Assembly: GCA_963971575.1 (NCBI GenBank)
Contig: OZ020611.1
Span: 201,982,419 to 202,046,418 of the forward strand
DNA length: 64,000 nt
From: Liopterus haemorrhoidalis
Taxonomy: Eukaryota > Arthropoda > Insecta > Coleoptera > Dytiscidae
Direction: 5' to 3'
Under the pieces are notes generated by a model. The model was given only the letters and a program-made list of their open reading frames with translations, was not told the DNA's origin and did no database searches. This document shows, piece by piece, positions 1 to 11,505 of the stretch. A program made the translations under genes and the position numbers. How positions within the stretch are numbered: the first letter of the stretch is position 1; each line of letters opens with the position of its first letter.

Positions 1-30
1 TGGACGCTTGTCAAGACCTGACAAACCCCA

Positions 31-57
31 TTATAATAATAATAATAATATAATTTA
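31..57. repeat. short (TAA)n microsatellite
   Basis: A run of ATA/TAA triplets lies beside the low-coordinate end of the retrotransposon relic that follows on the minus strand. It may be that element's 3' tail, but the boundary is not clear. Confidence 0.6.
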
Positions 58-259
58 TTTACTATGTTACAATATATAAATTGTTTAAAGTCAGTCGTAA
101 TTACACATAATATACATAAAATAATAATTAAAAATAGAAGAAAAAAAAAAATAAATAAATATAGCACTAAATATTCAAACAAGAGTTCAGAGAGATTTAT
201 ACTAGCTAGCAAGCACGTTAAAATTTATAAGGCAAGAATTCATTGACAGAATAGAATGA

Positions 260-978
260 ATTGTCACTATTTTTTTATTTTTGGAGTCTTATATAGGTTG
301 GATGGATTATTTCGAGTGTTGTAGTTATGTACCTGCTCATGTGTTACAAGTTCATTTAAGTGTCTGTGCGCATACAATAGGGAATTATAAATAAATAGAG
401 AAGGCAGTGTCATAATTTCCAGTTCAGGGAAACAAACCCTACAGTCGGTTTGGTAAGAAACTTCGGCCAGAATTCTTACAGCTCGTCGTTGTAAGGAAAA
501 TGTTATTTCTGCCACAGAAGAAAGTCCCCAGGCTAAAATGGCATAGGATATTTTTGACTGGAACAATGCAAAATAAGTAATGCGAACAATTTCTCTGAAA
601 ACTGAGGCCATAAGATTTCTTAATAGATATACAATGCTACATACAGTGCTAGAGCGAGTTAACGTGATGATGCCACTTGAGGGTGGGTTTGAGATGAACA
701 CCCAAGAAATTTACGAAATCTGGGTTGTTAAAATTATGGTTTCTTAATGCAAATAGGAGGTGTTGAGTTTTGCTATCATTTAAGATGAGGCCGTTTGATG
801 TAAACCACAGTTTGTCTTTTAACTTCGTTATTTTTACTTATCGTACTTTCTAAGGAATTAGATGTCACTATTATATTAGTGTCATCAGCATATAACACAT
901 TTATTATTTACAGCGGCTGGAAAGTCGTTTACGTATATAATAAATAGTAATGCTGCAAGAATAAACCCTTATGGAAAT
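260..978 (-). pseudogene. non-LTR retrotransposon reverse transcriptase relic (Jockey/CR1-like), C-terminal part
   Basis: Read on the minus strand from about 975 downward, the sequence carries an LLFIIYVNDF segment, the catalytic motif YADD (bases 881-892), then LILNDSKTQHLLF, FLGVHL..TLKW, and in the longest open piece (701-267) the post-catalytic LFQSKISYAILAWG and LQRRAVRIL blocks. These occur in this order in the RT domain of Jockey/CR1-type LINEs. The reading frame shifts between the YND and YADD segments and again after the TLKW segment, and stops interrupt it, so it is dead. The endonuclease and the N-terminal RT are missing, as in a typical 5'-truncated copy. The clade assignment is approximate; the RT identity is clear. 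Confidence 0.8.
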
Positions 979-1040
979 GTTCAATTTGGCATTGTTTTCT
1001 TATAACCAAATTAACTAACGCTTTTCTTGTTGGTTTCTTT

Positions 1041-1206
1041 GGTTAAAGTGGAACTAGATTTTAAATTCTAGTACCTGGTAATATTGGATTGAAGCTTTTT
1101 ATCATTTTGTTCACCAAAAGCCTACACTAATCATTGAAAAATTAACTCGTAACAACTTAAGAAAATTAAAATTCCATTTAGTTCCGCTGAAATGTTTAGA
1201 ATAGCC
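1041..1206. repeat. small dispersed repeat with GGAACTARAT inverted ends
   Basis: The left end contains GTGGAACTAGAT and the right end, reverse-complemented, contains GCGGAACTAAAT. The interior (a GATTGAAGC..TTTTTATCATTTTGTTCA region) resembles the interior of the TTAA-flanked element at 40868-41065 and the element at 16135-16572. It is probably a small non-autonomous DNA transposon copy. Confidence 0.45.
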
Positions 1207-2278
1207 TATAGAATATATTTTAACATTTAATTAAATACACAAATTAATTAAATACCTATTCAATTTTCGAAACTTTTAGTAATCCTACCTATTAGTCAAC
1301 TTCATTGCATATATAATAGCTAGTCGATTTAAAATATTGATAAAACCTATCTGGAATCTGTGTTTTTGGACAGTATTAAATGATCACCCGGTTTATGGAA
1401 CAAGCAACTAAAAGAAATTTGCAAAATATTCCATATAACATTTTCAGGACTTCTACCTAATTACGAAACATTTTTATTTAATTTAAAAAATGCACAAACT
1501 TCATTAAACTTATAAAAATTACCCCTAGATTGAAAACTTGATCTAAACTACCTGGAAAATGACTTTATAACTTTGAAACACTTTATGAAAATTACGTTTT
1601 TCCACTCTATTTTTATTACTAAGAAAATTGTAACAAATAATAACTTTTTCATTTGTCATAAAACAAAAGTATTTCACTTGAAATGTTTGTTTACACGTTT
1701 ATTTGTAGTTTTATTTCTATTTAAGTTTAAAATTCAGTATCCATTTCCTGTAGTTAGTTGGTATTCTAACTGTCTAACTGAAGTTTAAATTGCATTTAGT
1801 CGCCTAATTTTATGTTTTCTTTTCGTATTTTACTCGTAAATAATTTAATAGTAACTTCAGCCATTATCGATTACGCTAGTTTAACGACAGCTTTTTCAGT
1901 TCCGAGAATTTCTTATTGAATTTTATGTTGAAGTTTCCGATAAATATTTTACTTTTCAATGGATATCATTTAAAGTGTGTTGAAGAATATCATTGATGTT
2001 CGATAATATCAGGCCGACAGTTTTTAATTTAAACTTTGCAAACAAATTATGTTTTAAAATTAGTTATTGAATTCAAAATTTGGACAATCAACCTTTTTAC
2101 GTCTAGTTCGTTTAGAATATATCCGAAGTTATAAAACCTAATTAAATAGTAATCGTTAATTTTCTTAGAGACCGCTTACAAATAACATTTAAACGTAAAT
2201 CATTTTTTGTTATTTGCAACCCGATTATAAAAATTTTGACACGGTTCAAGCTTTCACATCGTAGAGAGGAGTGAAAAA
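1207..2278. other. AT-rich stretch, nothing recognised
   Basis: No convincing coding segment, TIR or tandem structure was seen. The short open frame at 1573-1788 has an AT-driven composition and no family resemblance. Confidence 0.5.
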
Positions 2279-2279
2279 A

Positions 2280-2297
2280 GCATCATCATCATCATTA
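2280..2297 (-). repeat. (ATG)n 3' tail of RTE-like element
   Basis: A short CAT/ATG triplet run directly follows the 3' end of the minus-strand RTE coding piece. RTE-type elements commonly end in short microsatellite tails rather than poly(A), so this fits the 3' terminus of the insertion. Confidence 0.6.
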
Positions 2298-2622
2298 AGC
2301 AGCCTTTCTTGTCCACTGCTGAACGTAGTCCTCCCCAAGCTTTTTCCATTCGGAACGATCTTGTGCTACTAATTTCCAGTTCCCCGCAACTCTCTTTACG
2401 TCATCCGTCCAACTAGTTGGGGACCTTCCTCTGCTTCTGTTGGTATCTCTGGGTCTCCAATCTAGGATCTTCTTTCTCCATCTGTCATCTTGTCTAGCCA
2501 CATGTCCAACCCAGTTCCAGTTAAGACGAGCAATTCTTTCGATGACGTCACATACTTTTGTTTGTTCTCGAATCCACTGATTTGTTTTTCGATCAGCTAG
2601 ACTAATTCCTAGCATTGAAAGT
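2295..2622 (-). pseudogene. RTE-like reverse transcriptase, 3' (C-terminal) segment
   Basis: The minus strand encodes about 106 residues beginning MLGISLADRKTNQWIREQ and continuing with LNWNWVGHVARQDD, RGRSPTSWTDDVKRVAGNW and EWKKLGEDYVQQW. This is the conserved C-terminal tail of insect RTE-like endonuclease-reverse transcriptases, and it ends at a stop next to the triplet tail. The part of the RT that should precede it lies immediately beyond its start but on the opposite strand (2636-3122). The open frame is only a fragment of a protein usually about 1000 residues long. Confidence 0.85.
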
Positions 2623-2635
2623 ATTGAAAAAACTG

Positions 2636-3122
2636 TAACTGACGGGGTGAGACTTAATCATCTTAGATTCGCAGACGATGTTATTTTACTATCAGACAAT
2701 GTAGCAGACATGGCGTACATGCTGGAACTAAAAAGGGTAACTGAAAAAACTGAATTGAGAGTAAATATCTCTAAGACGCAATTGATCACGAACCTAGTAT
2801 TGAGTGAACATCTATATCTCGGTGGCAAACAGATAGAACAGGTAGTCAGCTACAAATCTAGGGCCTGACATAGGCATTGGCCGAGACAATCAAACCCGTG
2901 AAATGAAACGCCGCATCGGTCTAAGATGGGCAGCTTTTGGCAAGTTGAGAGATGTTTTCACTAGCAACTTACCAAATTGCTTGAAGAAAAATGTTTTCAA
3001 CCAATGCGTACTACCTGTTCTAACATACTGATCGGAAACTCTGACATTAACAGCTAAGTCAGCTGAAAAATTAAGAGTTGCCCAAAGATCGATGGAGAGA
3101 TCAATACTAGGAAAAAGCATAG
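2636..3122 (+). pseudogene. RTE-like reverse transcriptase, inverted 5' segment
   Basis: The plus strand reads VRLNHLRFADDVILLSDN (catalytic FADD), then INISKTQLITNLVL-type and EQVVSYK blocks. After a frameshift near 2865 come DIGIGRDNQTREMKRRIGLR, KKNVFNQCVLPVLTY and LRVAQRSMERSILG. These match the middle of the RTE RT domain. The homology stops at the residue where the minus-strand piece (2622-2295) begins, with a short overlap around S-x-L-G, so the two opposed fragments together follow one continuous protein. A stop interrupts the segment after VLTY. Confidence 0.85.
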
Positions 3123-3140
3123 CATTTTATTATATGTCTT

Positions 3141-4430
3141 AATACCGTACTATCGGGTCTGTTCTGTATTGTGCTTCAAAAGATTTGGTTAAAAATGATG
3201 GTTAAAAAGTAACATTTTAACTAAGTGTTAATATTTTAACCTTGTTTCTTATTCTGTATCTCAGGTTATAACCCAAGCCTTAAGTTCTAACTTTTTAACC
3301 TTACGGTTAAAAGTATGTTGTGAAATTATCTACAAGGGAACGTAGTTTGCTTGTGTAAGTGTGGAGTTAATGTAAACAAATATTATGGTTGAATCGTGAA
3401 TGAACGACATTCAAATATAATAAATCAATATTGCGGACAAAGTGCTGGGTCTTGCCCTTTTTCCCGGCGTAACTAATTGTGTGTGGCAACATAGTATTAA
3501 ACACTATTGTTAAAAAATAATAAAATATTTATACTTGAATACATAGAAATTACAATTAGGCATATGTATAACCACTATGTAATTTTATTTTTTTAAATTT
3601 GTACTTTAATTGCCTGGCAATAAAATATTTTATATATAATATTGCGGAAATGTACAATATTTATGTATAAATAATTATGGGTGCAGAAAGTAAATAATAT
3701 AATAGTACCATAACATGCAAATGTATCAATATTTTTTCTTTCTTTTCTTTCTTCTATATTAAGATACTTTTATTTTCAGGTTATATTTACCTTATTTTTA
3801 TTTTACAAATCTATTAAACAAATAGAGAAATCAAAATTTATAAATGAATCACAATTTTAAAGTTTTAAATATTTACTTGCAATATGTCGGGAAATCTTTT
3901 GGGTTTTCTCGGATTTTCAAATAAACAACATTTGTTAAACAAATTTACAAAAACATTTTTAGACAAATGAAAATATTTTAAAATGTTTCTTCAGGTAAAT
4001 TGAATGGGTCACTCATATCAAGCAGTTGCCTTTGTTTAATCCGAACTGATCCCCTAAAAAGCATTTGTATATATATCTTATTATTCACCTATATTAATTT
4101 TTCACTTATTAACCTCTTTTTGTTCAATTTGATCTAGTAATAATTGGTTTAAAATAACCCTTGCTATGATTAATGTTAAAAATTGATTTTTTCTGGCTAT
4201 TTGTCGTTTAGAGGTTAAAATTACAGCTGGTTAAAATGTTAACACCATGTATTTGGCTGGAGTTAAAATTTCAAATATAACCTACTGAATTAACCACATC
4301 GAGGTTAAAATTTTAACACCATAGAGTCATAGTATAACAAAATATTGTAAAACATGACTGAATTTTTTTAATTTCGACCTTGAGGTTAATTTTTAACTTT
4401 TTATGATACAGAATAGGCCCGAATATCGGT
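3141..4430. mobile_element. TIR-bounded DNA element of about 1.3 kb (PIF/Harbinger-like ends)
   Basis: The left end (ATCGGGTCTGTTCTGTAT) and the reverse complement of the right end (TTCGGGCCTATTCTGTAT) match as terminal inverted repeats. Many subterminal copies of GGTTAAAA and its complement lie inside both ends. The GGGYCTRTTCTGTAT type of end recalls insect PIF/Harbinger MITEs, but I could not define a clean 3-bp target duplication and no transposase remnant is visible. The centre is AT-rich and non-coding. Confidence 0.5.
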
Positions 4431-5239
4431 TATAATTACGTGGAATCCGGGGTATTAACCCTTGTCATTGTGTTTCGTAGTCAATCTTCGTCCCACAGAG
4501 CCTTTCATTTATTCATTTATTTTCAATTGACAATTTCATTTATTCTGACTTGGTTGACCCAGGACATGAGTATACGCCTGTATATCCACATTAAAACGTG
4601 CCATTATTGTTTTATGCTGTTCCAGTTGGCAATTTCATGTTAGTAATATTCAGTAATTTTTGCTTCAATTAAATCGTTTTCAGCATTATCCTATTTTCAT
4701 CCCAAAATCAATTAAACCTGAAAAATAAATTAAAATATTTAATAAAACCCAATTTAATTTTGCTAATTAAAAATGCGCTTTAATTAAATATTTCATAATA
4801 TTAAAGTGTACAGTTAGGTTATTAAAAATACGTTATTTCATTTAGGAATACACGTTATTTTTAATTTTTTAGCAAAAAGAATTCTGTTTGGAACATTAAC
4901 GTTCATATATTAACTTTAACGTTACTCGTTATGACGTTATAGGATAATGTCTTTTTAGGGGTTTTTTGAAGTTTTGTTTAATTATATTTTTTCTCATTAT
5001 TTCAGTTTTTATATTTGAAAATAACTTTTTAATGTTATTAGTTATTTTTAATAATGTGTTTATGGCAAAATTTAGAATAATAGACCTAGTTTTGCATGTT
5101 TGGCATCTTGTTAATTACCATGAATAAAACCGTTTTCTGATTTCATATGGCCAGAGTATCAGATTAGGATCCTGTTGCGAGCATGTATGTAGCATGTTCA
5201 AAATTTCCATACTAAAACCTTTATGAAAAAAAAAAAATT
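4431..5239. other. AT-rich stretch, nothing recognised
   Basis: The open frame at 4440-4643 resembles no family I know, and I found no repeat boundary. Confidence 0.45.
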
Positions 5240-5918
5240 ATGTGAAGTGTGAATTTTCACACATTTTAGGGTTTCACAGTATTTAGTATGTTTTAATTCG
5301 AATGCCTAATACCATTATTTAGGTTCCTAAATATGTGCAGTATTTTTTACATAGCTAGGTTCATTAAGATTTTGAAAATTAAATTTAATTAAATTATTAA
5401 ATTTACGCTTTTAAAAATTAAATGCAACATTTTCCAAAATATAACTAGAATTTTGAAAAAATAATTTAAACAAAATAAAAATAAAAACATAATCTGATCA
5501 AATATTCCCGTTGTGCTATTCCGGTTCACACCAATGTACATTACTTAGAATTTTTTCAGATTTTTATGTTGAAAAAAATTTTTTTTGCACAATTTTGGCA
5601 AAATCGCATCAAAATAATTTATTTTGCAAAAATAAAAATTTATCGTTACCACGTACTAAGGGCTTTCATTTGATACCCTACTCAGAATTTTAAAAACATA
5701 TTTTTTTTTTCGATGAGCACATATTTGTTCATATTTTTAGGGCGATATGTTTTTTAGATGTTTTAGTATTTTTCCTATGTGCGGGTCAAAGAGTTGTATA
5801 AGCATGTCAAAGTTCAACTCTCTAGGTTTAGCCGTTTGGCTACAATTTTTACCGAACAGACAGACAGACGACATAATGACAGTATAAGGGTTTTTTGGTC
5901 ATACCTACAAAACCCTAA
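5240..5918 (+). repeat. AGGGTTT-family repeat, most complete copy
   Basis: A block GTGAAGTGTGAATTTTCACA (5242-5261) precedes an end AGGGTTTCACAG (5268). The other end reads CATACCTACAAAACCCTAA (finishing at 5918), whose complement TTAGGGTTTTGTAGGTATG makes an imperfect terminal inverted repeat. Between them lie landmarks shared by the other copies: AAATATGTGCAGT, CTATTCCGGTTCACACCAAT, GTACTAAGGGCTTTCATT, GGGTCAAAGAGTTGTATAAG and a CAGACAGACAGAC run. There is no coding potential. It is probably a non-autonomous DNA transposon family of about 0.65 kb. The uninterrupted GTGCAGT..ATAGCTAGGTTCATT region serves as the empty site for the insertion at 20850-21605. Confidence 0.7.
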
Positions 5919-7105
5919 TTAGGCCACATATTTAAATAATGGTGCTGTAAACAAACAGTATTAATATTTGGGACTGAAATTTGCCAAAGATGAACCTTTT
6001 TATAAGGTGATCCAAGAGTAGAGGGAACTATAGCATAGTGTTTAGTGGGCTCAAAGTAATTCGAAGGGATATAAGTACAGCATATTTAACACAGTTAAAA
6101 GAATTACTATAAGGAAAAATGGGGTATAAAAAGTAACGGAAACAAGTTTTATCATACACCAAATAGGAAGAGAAAAAATGGAAAACTTAGAAATGCTAGA
6201 AAGGATCTGAAATTGCTTAAACGAAAAACAATGTCAGAATAAACAACAGTGGCGACTGTAATTTGGAATATTTGTAACATCAGGTTTTCAAATGATAGAC
6301 AGTTTTTCTGTCGACCATAATCAAGATTGTCTTACTTAGAATTTTTTAGTTTCATTCGAAGTTTAATTAAGAAAGGGCTGCTGATTAAATATAGTAACAT
6401 CAAATCCTTTCGTGGTGTGTAATAAGCAACAAGACATAAGCCAAAAACCGCTGCTACTAAGGAAGTTATAAAATTGTTGCGAAAATAATATGGTACTGAT
6501 GCTAAAATTGGGTTTCATAATATAAAATCGTTACAAGGTGTATTCTAAATACGATTTTTATAGTAATTAACTTTTTTGTTTATTTATTTTTTGTTTATTT
6601 TTTGTTTCGTCATTAACTTATATTCTGTATTTTTAATAGAATTATTTTTAGCTCGATAACAAATTAAAAATATTCATTCAAAAAACTGCTGAGCTTTTCC
6701 AATGAATTGATTTTGCTGACGTGCATATTGTATTATATTAAACGACAAAGAATCGGATGTAAAGATATATTGCTTTTTCGACAAAGACCGACTTCCGTTA
6801 GCAACGCACTGATGTAGCATTAAGCCCTTACAAACCATAATTTAATAAAGGAGACATGCAACCAAGATAAGGGAAATTGTATAAGCCATCCATAAAAACA
6901 AACATAAAATCGTTGAGTAGATAAACGCATAGTTAATATACAAAATAGAGGACCCTCTAATTAGAAATGAAATAGTGTAACCTAGTTCTTAGTTTGGTCG
7001 TTTGTTTATTAAATATTCTCAGGCATCTTCAGTTGCTTCAGAAACTTAATAAGATTCGCATATACCTTTACGTAACTTTGAAGTATAATATATGTTAAAT
7101 GTGTT
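5919..7105. other. AT-rich stretch, nothing recognised
   Basis: No coding family, TIR or tandem array was seen. Confidence 0.4.
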
Positions 7106-7345
7106 GACCTCAGTAGCGTAGATGTAGCGACCTTGCTTCTCGTGTCAAATTCCCAGTTGTGATTCCCAGGATGGATATTTGTATTCGTCTTTATCTCTCG
7201 TTAAAATGATTGAAGTAAAAGGAAATAAAAACGAAGTATTCCAATTTATCACCTCTCCAAAGTCGAACTGGGGATCCATTGCAGTTCTAGTCTTGGACAT
7301 TCACTCCCCCGGGTTACTGAATTCTATATTAAATATAATGAAGGG
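7106..7345 (+). repeat. tRNA-derived SINE, degenerate copy
   Basis: A tRNA-like head (AGTAGCGTAGATGTAGCGACC.. with a decayed B box) is followed by GGATGGATATTTGTATTCGT and a body containing AATTTATCACCTCTCC and GTCGAACTGGGGATCC. The same head, junction and body occur in reverse orientation at 24060-24306, which makes this a two-copy family in the window. It is a non-autonomous retroposon with an internal RNA polymerase III promoter (known for this class). Confidence 0.65.
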
Positions 7346-7589
7346 CAATAAAGATTAGCACCATGGTTCGATAAAATTGCTGTAGAACGTTTATAGGCTA
7401 TTAATTTTTTAAGTTTGAAATTTAAAACCATATTTTGATACATACATTTTATATTACATTTGATGATTCAGCTGTATGGCCAGGAAACTGAAAGAGGAAT
7501 ACGAAAAAAGGGTTTGGAAATAAATATATAGAAGACGGTGTATCACGTTGTCGATGAGCGAAAAAAGACCTCAAAATATATGATGACAT

Positions 7590-7826
7590 CACTACAATAC
7601 TCGTACCTAGGTGCCACCACTATGAAATACAGGAAAGAGCGAGGAGGACATAATAAATAAAGGATTGTAACATTACTTAATACTAAAGATATGTAGTACT
7701 TTACTTGGAAAGCCTTTCATCAGGAAATTAAACGCGGTATTTTAGAATGAGCAAATAACTTACAAGAGCAAAGCGATTACCTGTAAGGCCTTTCGAACGC
7801 GGCTGTACAGCTCAGAAACGTGAGAA
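7590..7826 (+). pseudogene. short RTE-like reverse transcriptase relic
   Basis: The plus strand reads QYSYLGATTMKYRKERGGHN, then segments resembling the W/F-x-KREI..K and RT-RLYSSET (usually RPTLLYGSETW) blocks that follow the catalytic domain in RTE/R4-type RTs. Several stops and frame changes are present. It is assigned from the order of the weak motifs, so it is tentative. Confidence 0.45.
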
Positions 7827-7847
7827 ATTGTAGCCTTCTTCATGCCC

Positions 7848-7863
7848 CACGTCGGGGTCACCA
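7848..7863 (-). promoter_or_regulatory. LTR-retrotransposon primer-binding site for tRNA-Trp
   Basis: The minus strand reads TGGTGACCCCGACGTG, the complement of the last 16 bases (with CCA) of an insect tRNA-Trp as I recall it. Gypsy elements of the CsRn1 type use this primer. It normally sits just inside the 5' LTR and upstream of gag, but here gag-coding sequence lies on its upstream side (minus-strand sense), so the element is rearranged. Confidence 0.6.
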
Positions 7864-7865
7864 AT

Positions 7866-8330
7866 ATTGGAGAAACAAAGTGCGAAGAAAGGTTTCTGAA
7901 ACATTATTATTCTCGGTCAGTCTCTGCATGTCACGCAAAAGTTCAGACGGCCTGCGAGCACCAAGTTGTTCACTGGCAAGCAGTCTCATAATCTCGCTTA
8001 CCTTGGATTCAGAGCTTCTTCTAATCAGCGCTTTTTTAACTTCCCATAGGGATCAACGGTGTCCGGGGCCATGAAAATGTCCCGCACTGTTTGAATTTGG
8101 TCAGGTGGAAGATATTGAACCACATACATAAATGTTGTTGTCGATCTTGTTATCTGTGGTGAGACTAATGCAAAGGAGATCTTACACATAACGTACCACA
8201 GAGCTGGATCATTGGGCATGTATACTGGAATCTTCGCTTTTACTGCGCAGGTTTCTACATTTCTCAGTTTACACAGATATGTAAAGGGCGAAACACTGTT
8301 GCAGGCGCATTCAGCAGAATAGAAATTGAT
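7866..8330 (-). pseudogene. Ty3/gypsy retrotransposon gag relic
   Basis: On the minus strand, residues KAKIPVYMPNDPALWYVMCK, ISFAL, then TTTFMYVVQYLPPDQIQTV, RDIFMAP and YGKLK match the matrix/capsid start of insect gypsy Gag. After a frameshift near 8040 the sequence continues with SEIMRLLASEQLGARRPSEL, LRDMQRL and ETFLRTLFLQ. Zinc-knuckle, protease and pol sequences are absent. The frame breaks show it is inactive. The upstream residues of the longer open frame (to 8474) have no recognisable Gag similarity. Confidence 0.75.
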
Positions 8331-8474
8331 GCTATTACTGATGGCAGTAGGCTTGATTTCGAAAAATTTGCTGAATAACAACACGACGCTGAACTGAAAG
8401 AAATGTTGAGATATATTTTTAAATACAAATAGAACAAAGCTTAAAGTTTTATTTAGAATATATATTTTTACCAA

Positions 8475-9127
8475 GATTTTAATAAAATGTCAGTGTCTCT
8501 ATATAAAATCTCTCACTACTTAAACATTTCTAAAAACAATCAACAGTATTTCCTTGGCTGGCTGATTTATAAAATAATAATCCAATAATTTCCTCCGCTT
8601 CAAAATCATAAGAGATATAATTCTCGAATGAGTGCCCTGTAAATAGATAAAAAAGTTGCGGTATCTCCAAACTAGTAACAATGATGAACGTTGGTAATAC
8701 TATCCTAAAAGCAATAGAAAACAAACGAGTCTTATAATTTAAGGGCTTAAAAAGATCTGGGTGTGGATTTTTGAGCACAAAAGATCAGGGCAACCAACAA
8801 GAATCTGGGCTAAAGTAATATGGAAGGCGATTAAGGCATGAGATATCCAAGAGGGTGACTATCTGGACAGGGTCGCTATAGATACATATAAATATTACCT
8901 GAATATTATTTTGGCTCTATAACCTATTATAGATCTTTTATATAATCAGTCTCCACAGGTATCTTTTCTATTGGTTAATTTTTCTTGCTTTTACCTTCCA
9001 GATTCTAATCCCGAAATTTCTTAGATCTGTTTTTACATAATTTCTGGATGCAGATCTAATAAATATAGAGATCAGATACCATTCTACTTGATCTCTGCGG
9101 TTCCAGTAGCCATCTTAACCATCCACT
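8475..9127. other. AT-rich stretch, nothing recognised
   Basis: The minus-strand open frame 8530-8778 has no recognisable motif. Confidence 0.4.
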
Positions 9128-9235
9128 TTGATGGTCAGCTTACTCGCTTTGTAAGTTTGGGATCGTGAGAACGATTCTCAGGATGGGTAAAAAAAAAATG
9201 GCCGTTGCTACGGTAAACTCACTAAGATTTTCCTA
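9128..9235 (+). repeat. possible degenerate tRNA-derived SINE head
   Basis: TGGTCAGCTTACTCGC resembles an A box and GAACGATTCTC a B box about 40 bases later, followed by GGATGGGTAAAAAA. The layout fits a decayed tRNA-derived SINE distinct from the copies at 7.1 and 24.1 kb. It is weak on its own. Confidence 0.3.
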
Positions 9236-10236
9236 AAATTATTACCTGTGTCTCTGAATTAATATGAAGTGCGCTTAAAACGACTCTTAAAACATCGGTT
9301 ACCTACAAAAAATATTAAAAAGAAAAGACATTGGGATAAAAAGTTTTGATATTTTAGATAGCGTGAGATATCTTTCAATATCTGTGTTTATATATTAATT
9401 GTCTTTCCTTACTTTATAAAAGCTTAAGTACTGAAATAAAATAAATAGAACATAAATGAGAAAAAGAGCAGTATCCTTAACAATTACCGTAAAAAATAGT
9501 TGCTAGGTCATTTCCGACACCTAGCTACTATTCCATATGAAAGAAAATAACTTATATCTAGTCTTCGATCTGCCAACTTTCCTTTCTTCTTATTCTGGCT
9601 TAACACTGAAAATGTGTTTTTCAAGTATAAACAATATTTTGCACAATTCAGAAAAAAATATGTATTATTAATGGTATCTGTAGGATGTTTAATATTCCGT
9701 TGACCGAAATCGTAAATCAACTTGAAATCTACTATCGAAAAAATGTTGATAAATATTGATAATGTAACATATATCAATGGTTTTCGGCTCTTTCCAAGTG
9801 ACAATAAATTACTGTTTTTTTCCTTAGGCTATTTCCAATATATTTTTACTTCCTTTATCCTCGATATCCGCTTTGAGTTACACATGATATAGAAAACTCT
9901 CTAGCTGGACTATACATTATTAAAATATTGCAGATGTTTAAAATTATTATGGCATCAAAATATGATTAAATGACGAGGCGTAAAGTAACTTTTTTGTGAC
10001 ATTTAACTAATGAGCTAAAACTAGCTGGCTGGAAACCCTTCTTAACAAAACCTTATTGATGAAGGAAGATGATCCAGATGGGATTTCACTCAGTGTGTAA
10101 AAAACAGTTAGTCAAAGGGGTGGTAAAATCCGGTCTAATATAGCATATTATTTACAGTTTAATTCTAAAAACCTGTAGAATTTCGTTGCGCTAGTTGCGA
10201 ATAAACACAGATTTTAGTTGAATTTTGTCTCATTTC
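9236..10236. other. AT-rich stretch, nothing recognised
   Basis: The minus-strand open frame 9508-9804 is not recognisable. Confidence 0.4.
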
Positions 10237-11505
10237 AGGGTTTTCTTAGGTACCCAGTTAGTCAAGAAGGATATCCGAGGACCCCTATGCTGAATGTTTG
10301 AAATAATATTTTTTGCTATAATCCTGTCGAAATGACCAATATTTTAAAAATTATTTATCGTTTGTTAATCTTAGTTAAAAGAGCTTACATTTAATAACCT
10401 ACATTGAATTAAAAAAAAATCTAAAATTTTCTATATCTAAATTTCATTTGCACTATTCTCACACCATTGTGCACTACTCATTTTTTTTTTTTTAGAATTT
10501 TTTACATTTCTCTTCCGGCAACTGGAAGAATATTTTACCTATAATAGCATCAAATTGAGTTTTTTCGTTTCTTAATCTACGCTGAAAGAGCTTTCTTTTG
10601 ATACATAATAATGTAAGAATAATATTTTTTTTCAGCAACCCAATATGTTACATAATTTTCGAATTCGTGTTCTATTCCAGTTCAATATTTGCTTTTTTTT
10701 TCCAGAATTTTAAATTAACTTCTCTATGTTACAGGATACAACATTTTTAGGAAATCTTAACAAAAGTCAATTTAATGAGATTTTTAGTACATATTTTTCT
10801 TGTTACTATATATAGTAGGGTTTTTGAAACCCAGCACAAATAAAACAATAATACATTTTTTAACGATCCGGGGAATTCGATATTTGATAAAAATAAATAA
10901 TTATTCCGGACGTTTGCAATTGTTTTCATCCCTTCTCGTGATCGCTGAAGACGGAAACAGATTGTTGAGCAGTTTCCGAAACGTCCGAAAATATTGTATA
11001 TAACTCATGAAGTGTTATATCTTTTTGATACTAATACTCATTATACTATTCTAGCCTAGTACTATCAGCAATGTCAAACGTCCAAAATAACGGTATTCGC
11101 ATTAATATTGGACCATTGCAAAATAATTTCAAAGATATTAATAATTCCGGTTGTGCTATTCCGGTCTACACAAATATGTAGGTATTACATGAGCAATATT
11201 ATGAAAATTACATTATTTTTGTACAACCTAATTTGAAATATTTTGTTTTTAACAGTTCAATTTTTGCATCAACAGATAACTCTACAGATATTGCATTATT
11301 AAGTTTCACAGCTTTTGAAAAACGGCACAGGTATAATAAAATCGCTAACTTTTCGGGTCCATTTTGTAATCGTTCTGTACTCTAGTTACTGAGCTATCCG
11401 AACGTTATCTACGTCTTGCTGCTTAGCCACAGTTTCTTACGTACAGACAGGCAGACACATGTGTGACGGTATAAAGTTTTTATTGTTCAACCTACGAAAT
11501 CCTAA
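10237..11505 (+). repeat. AGGGTTT-family repeat, degenerate copy or copies
   Basis: It begins near TTTCAGGGTTTTCTTAGGTA, contains the central CTATTCCGGTCTACAC landmark (about 11155), a CAGACAGGCAGACA run and the end AACCTACGAAATCCTAA at 11505. The 10.4-10.75 kb part repeats a second version of the interior (TTTCTTAATCTACGCTGAAA..CTTTCTTTTGATA), so two decayed copies may be joined. Confidence 0.55.

Noticed and set aside
881..892. TCATCAG as a minus-strand hammerhead core
   Set aside because: The bases are explained as the YADD codons of an RT; there is no stem II and GAAA at the right distance.
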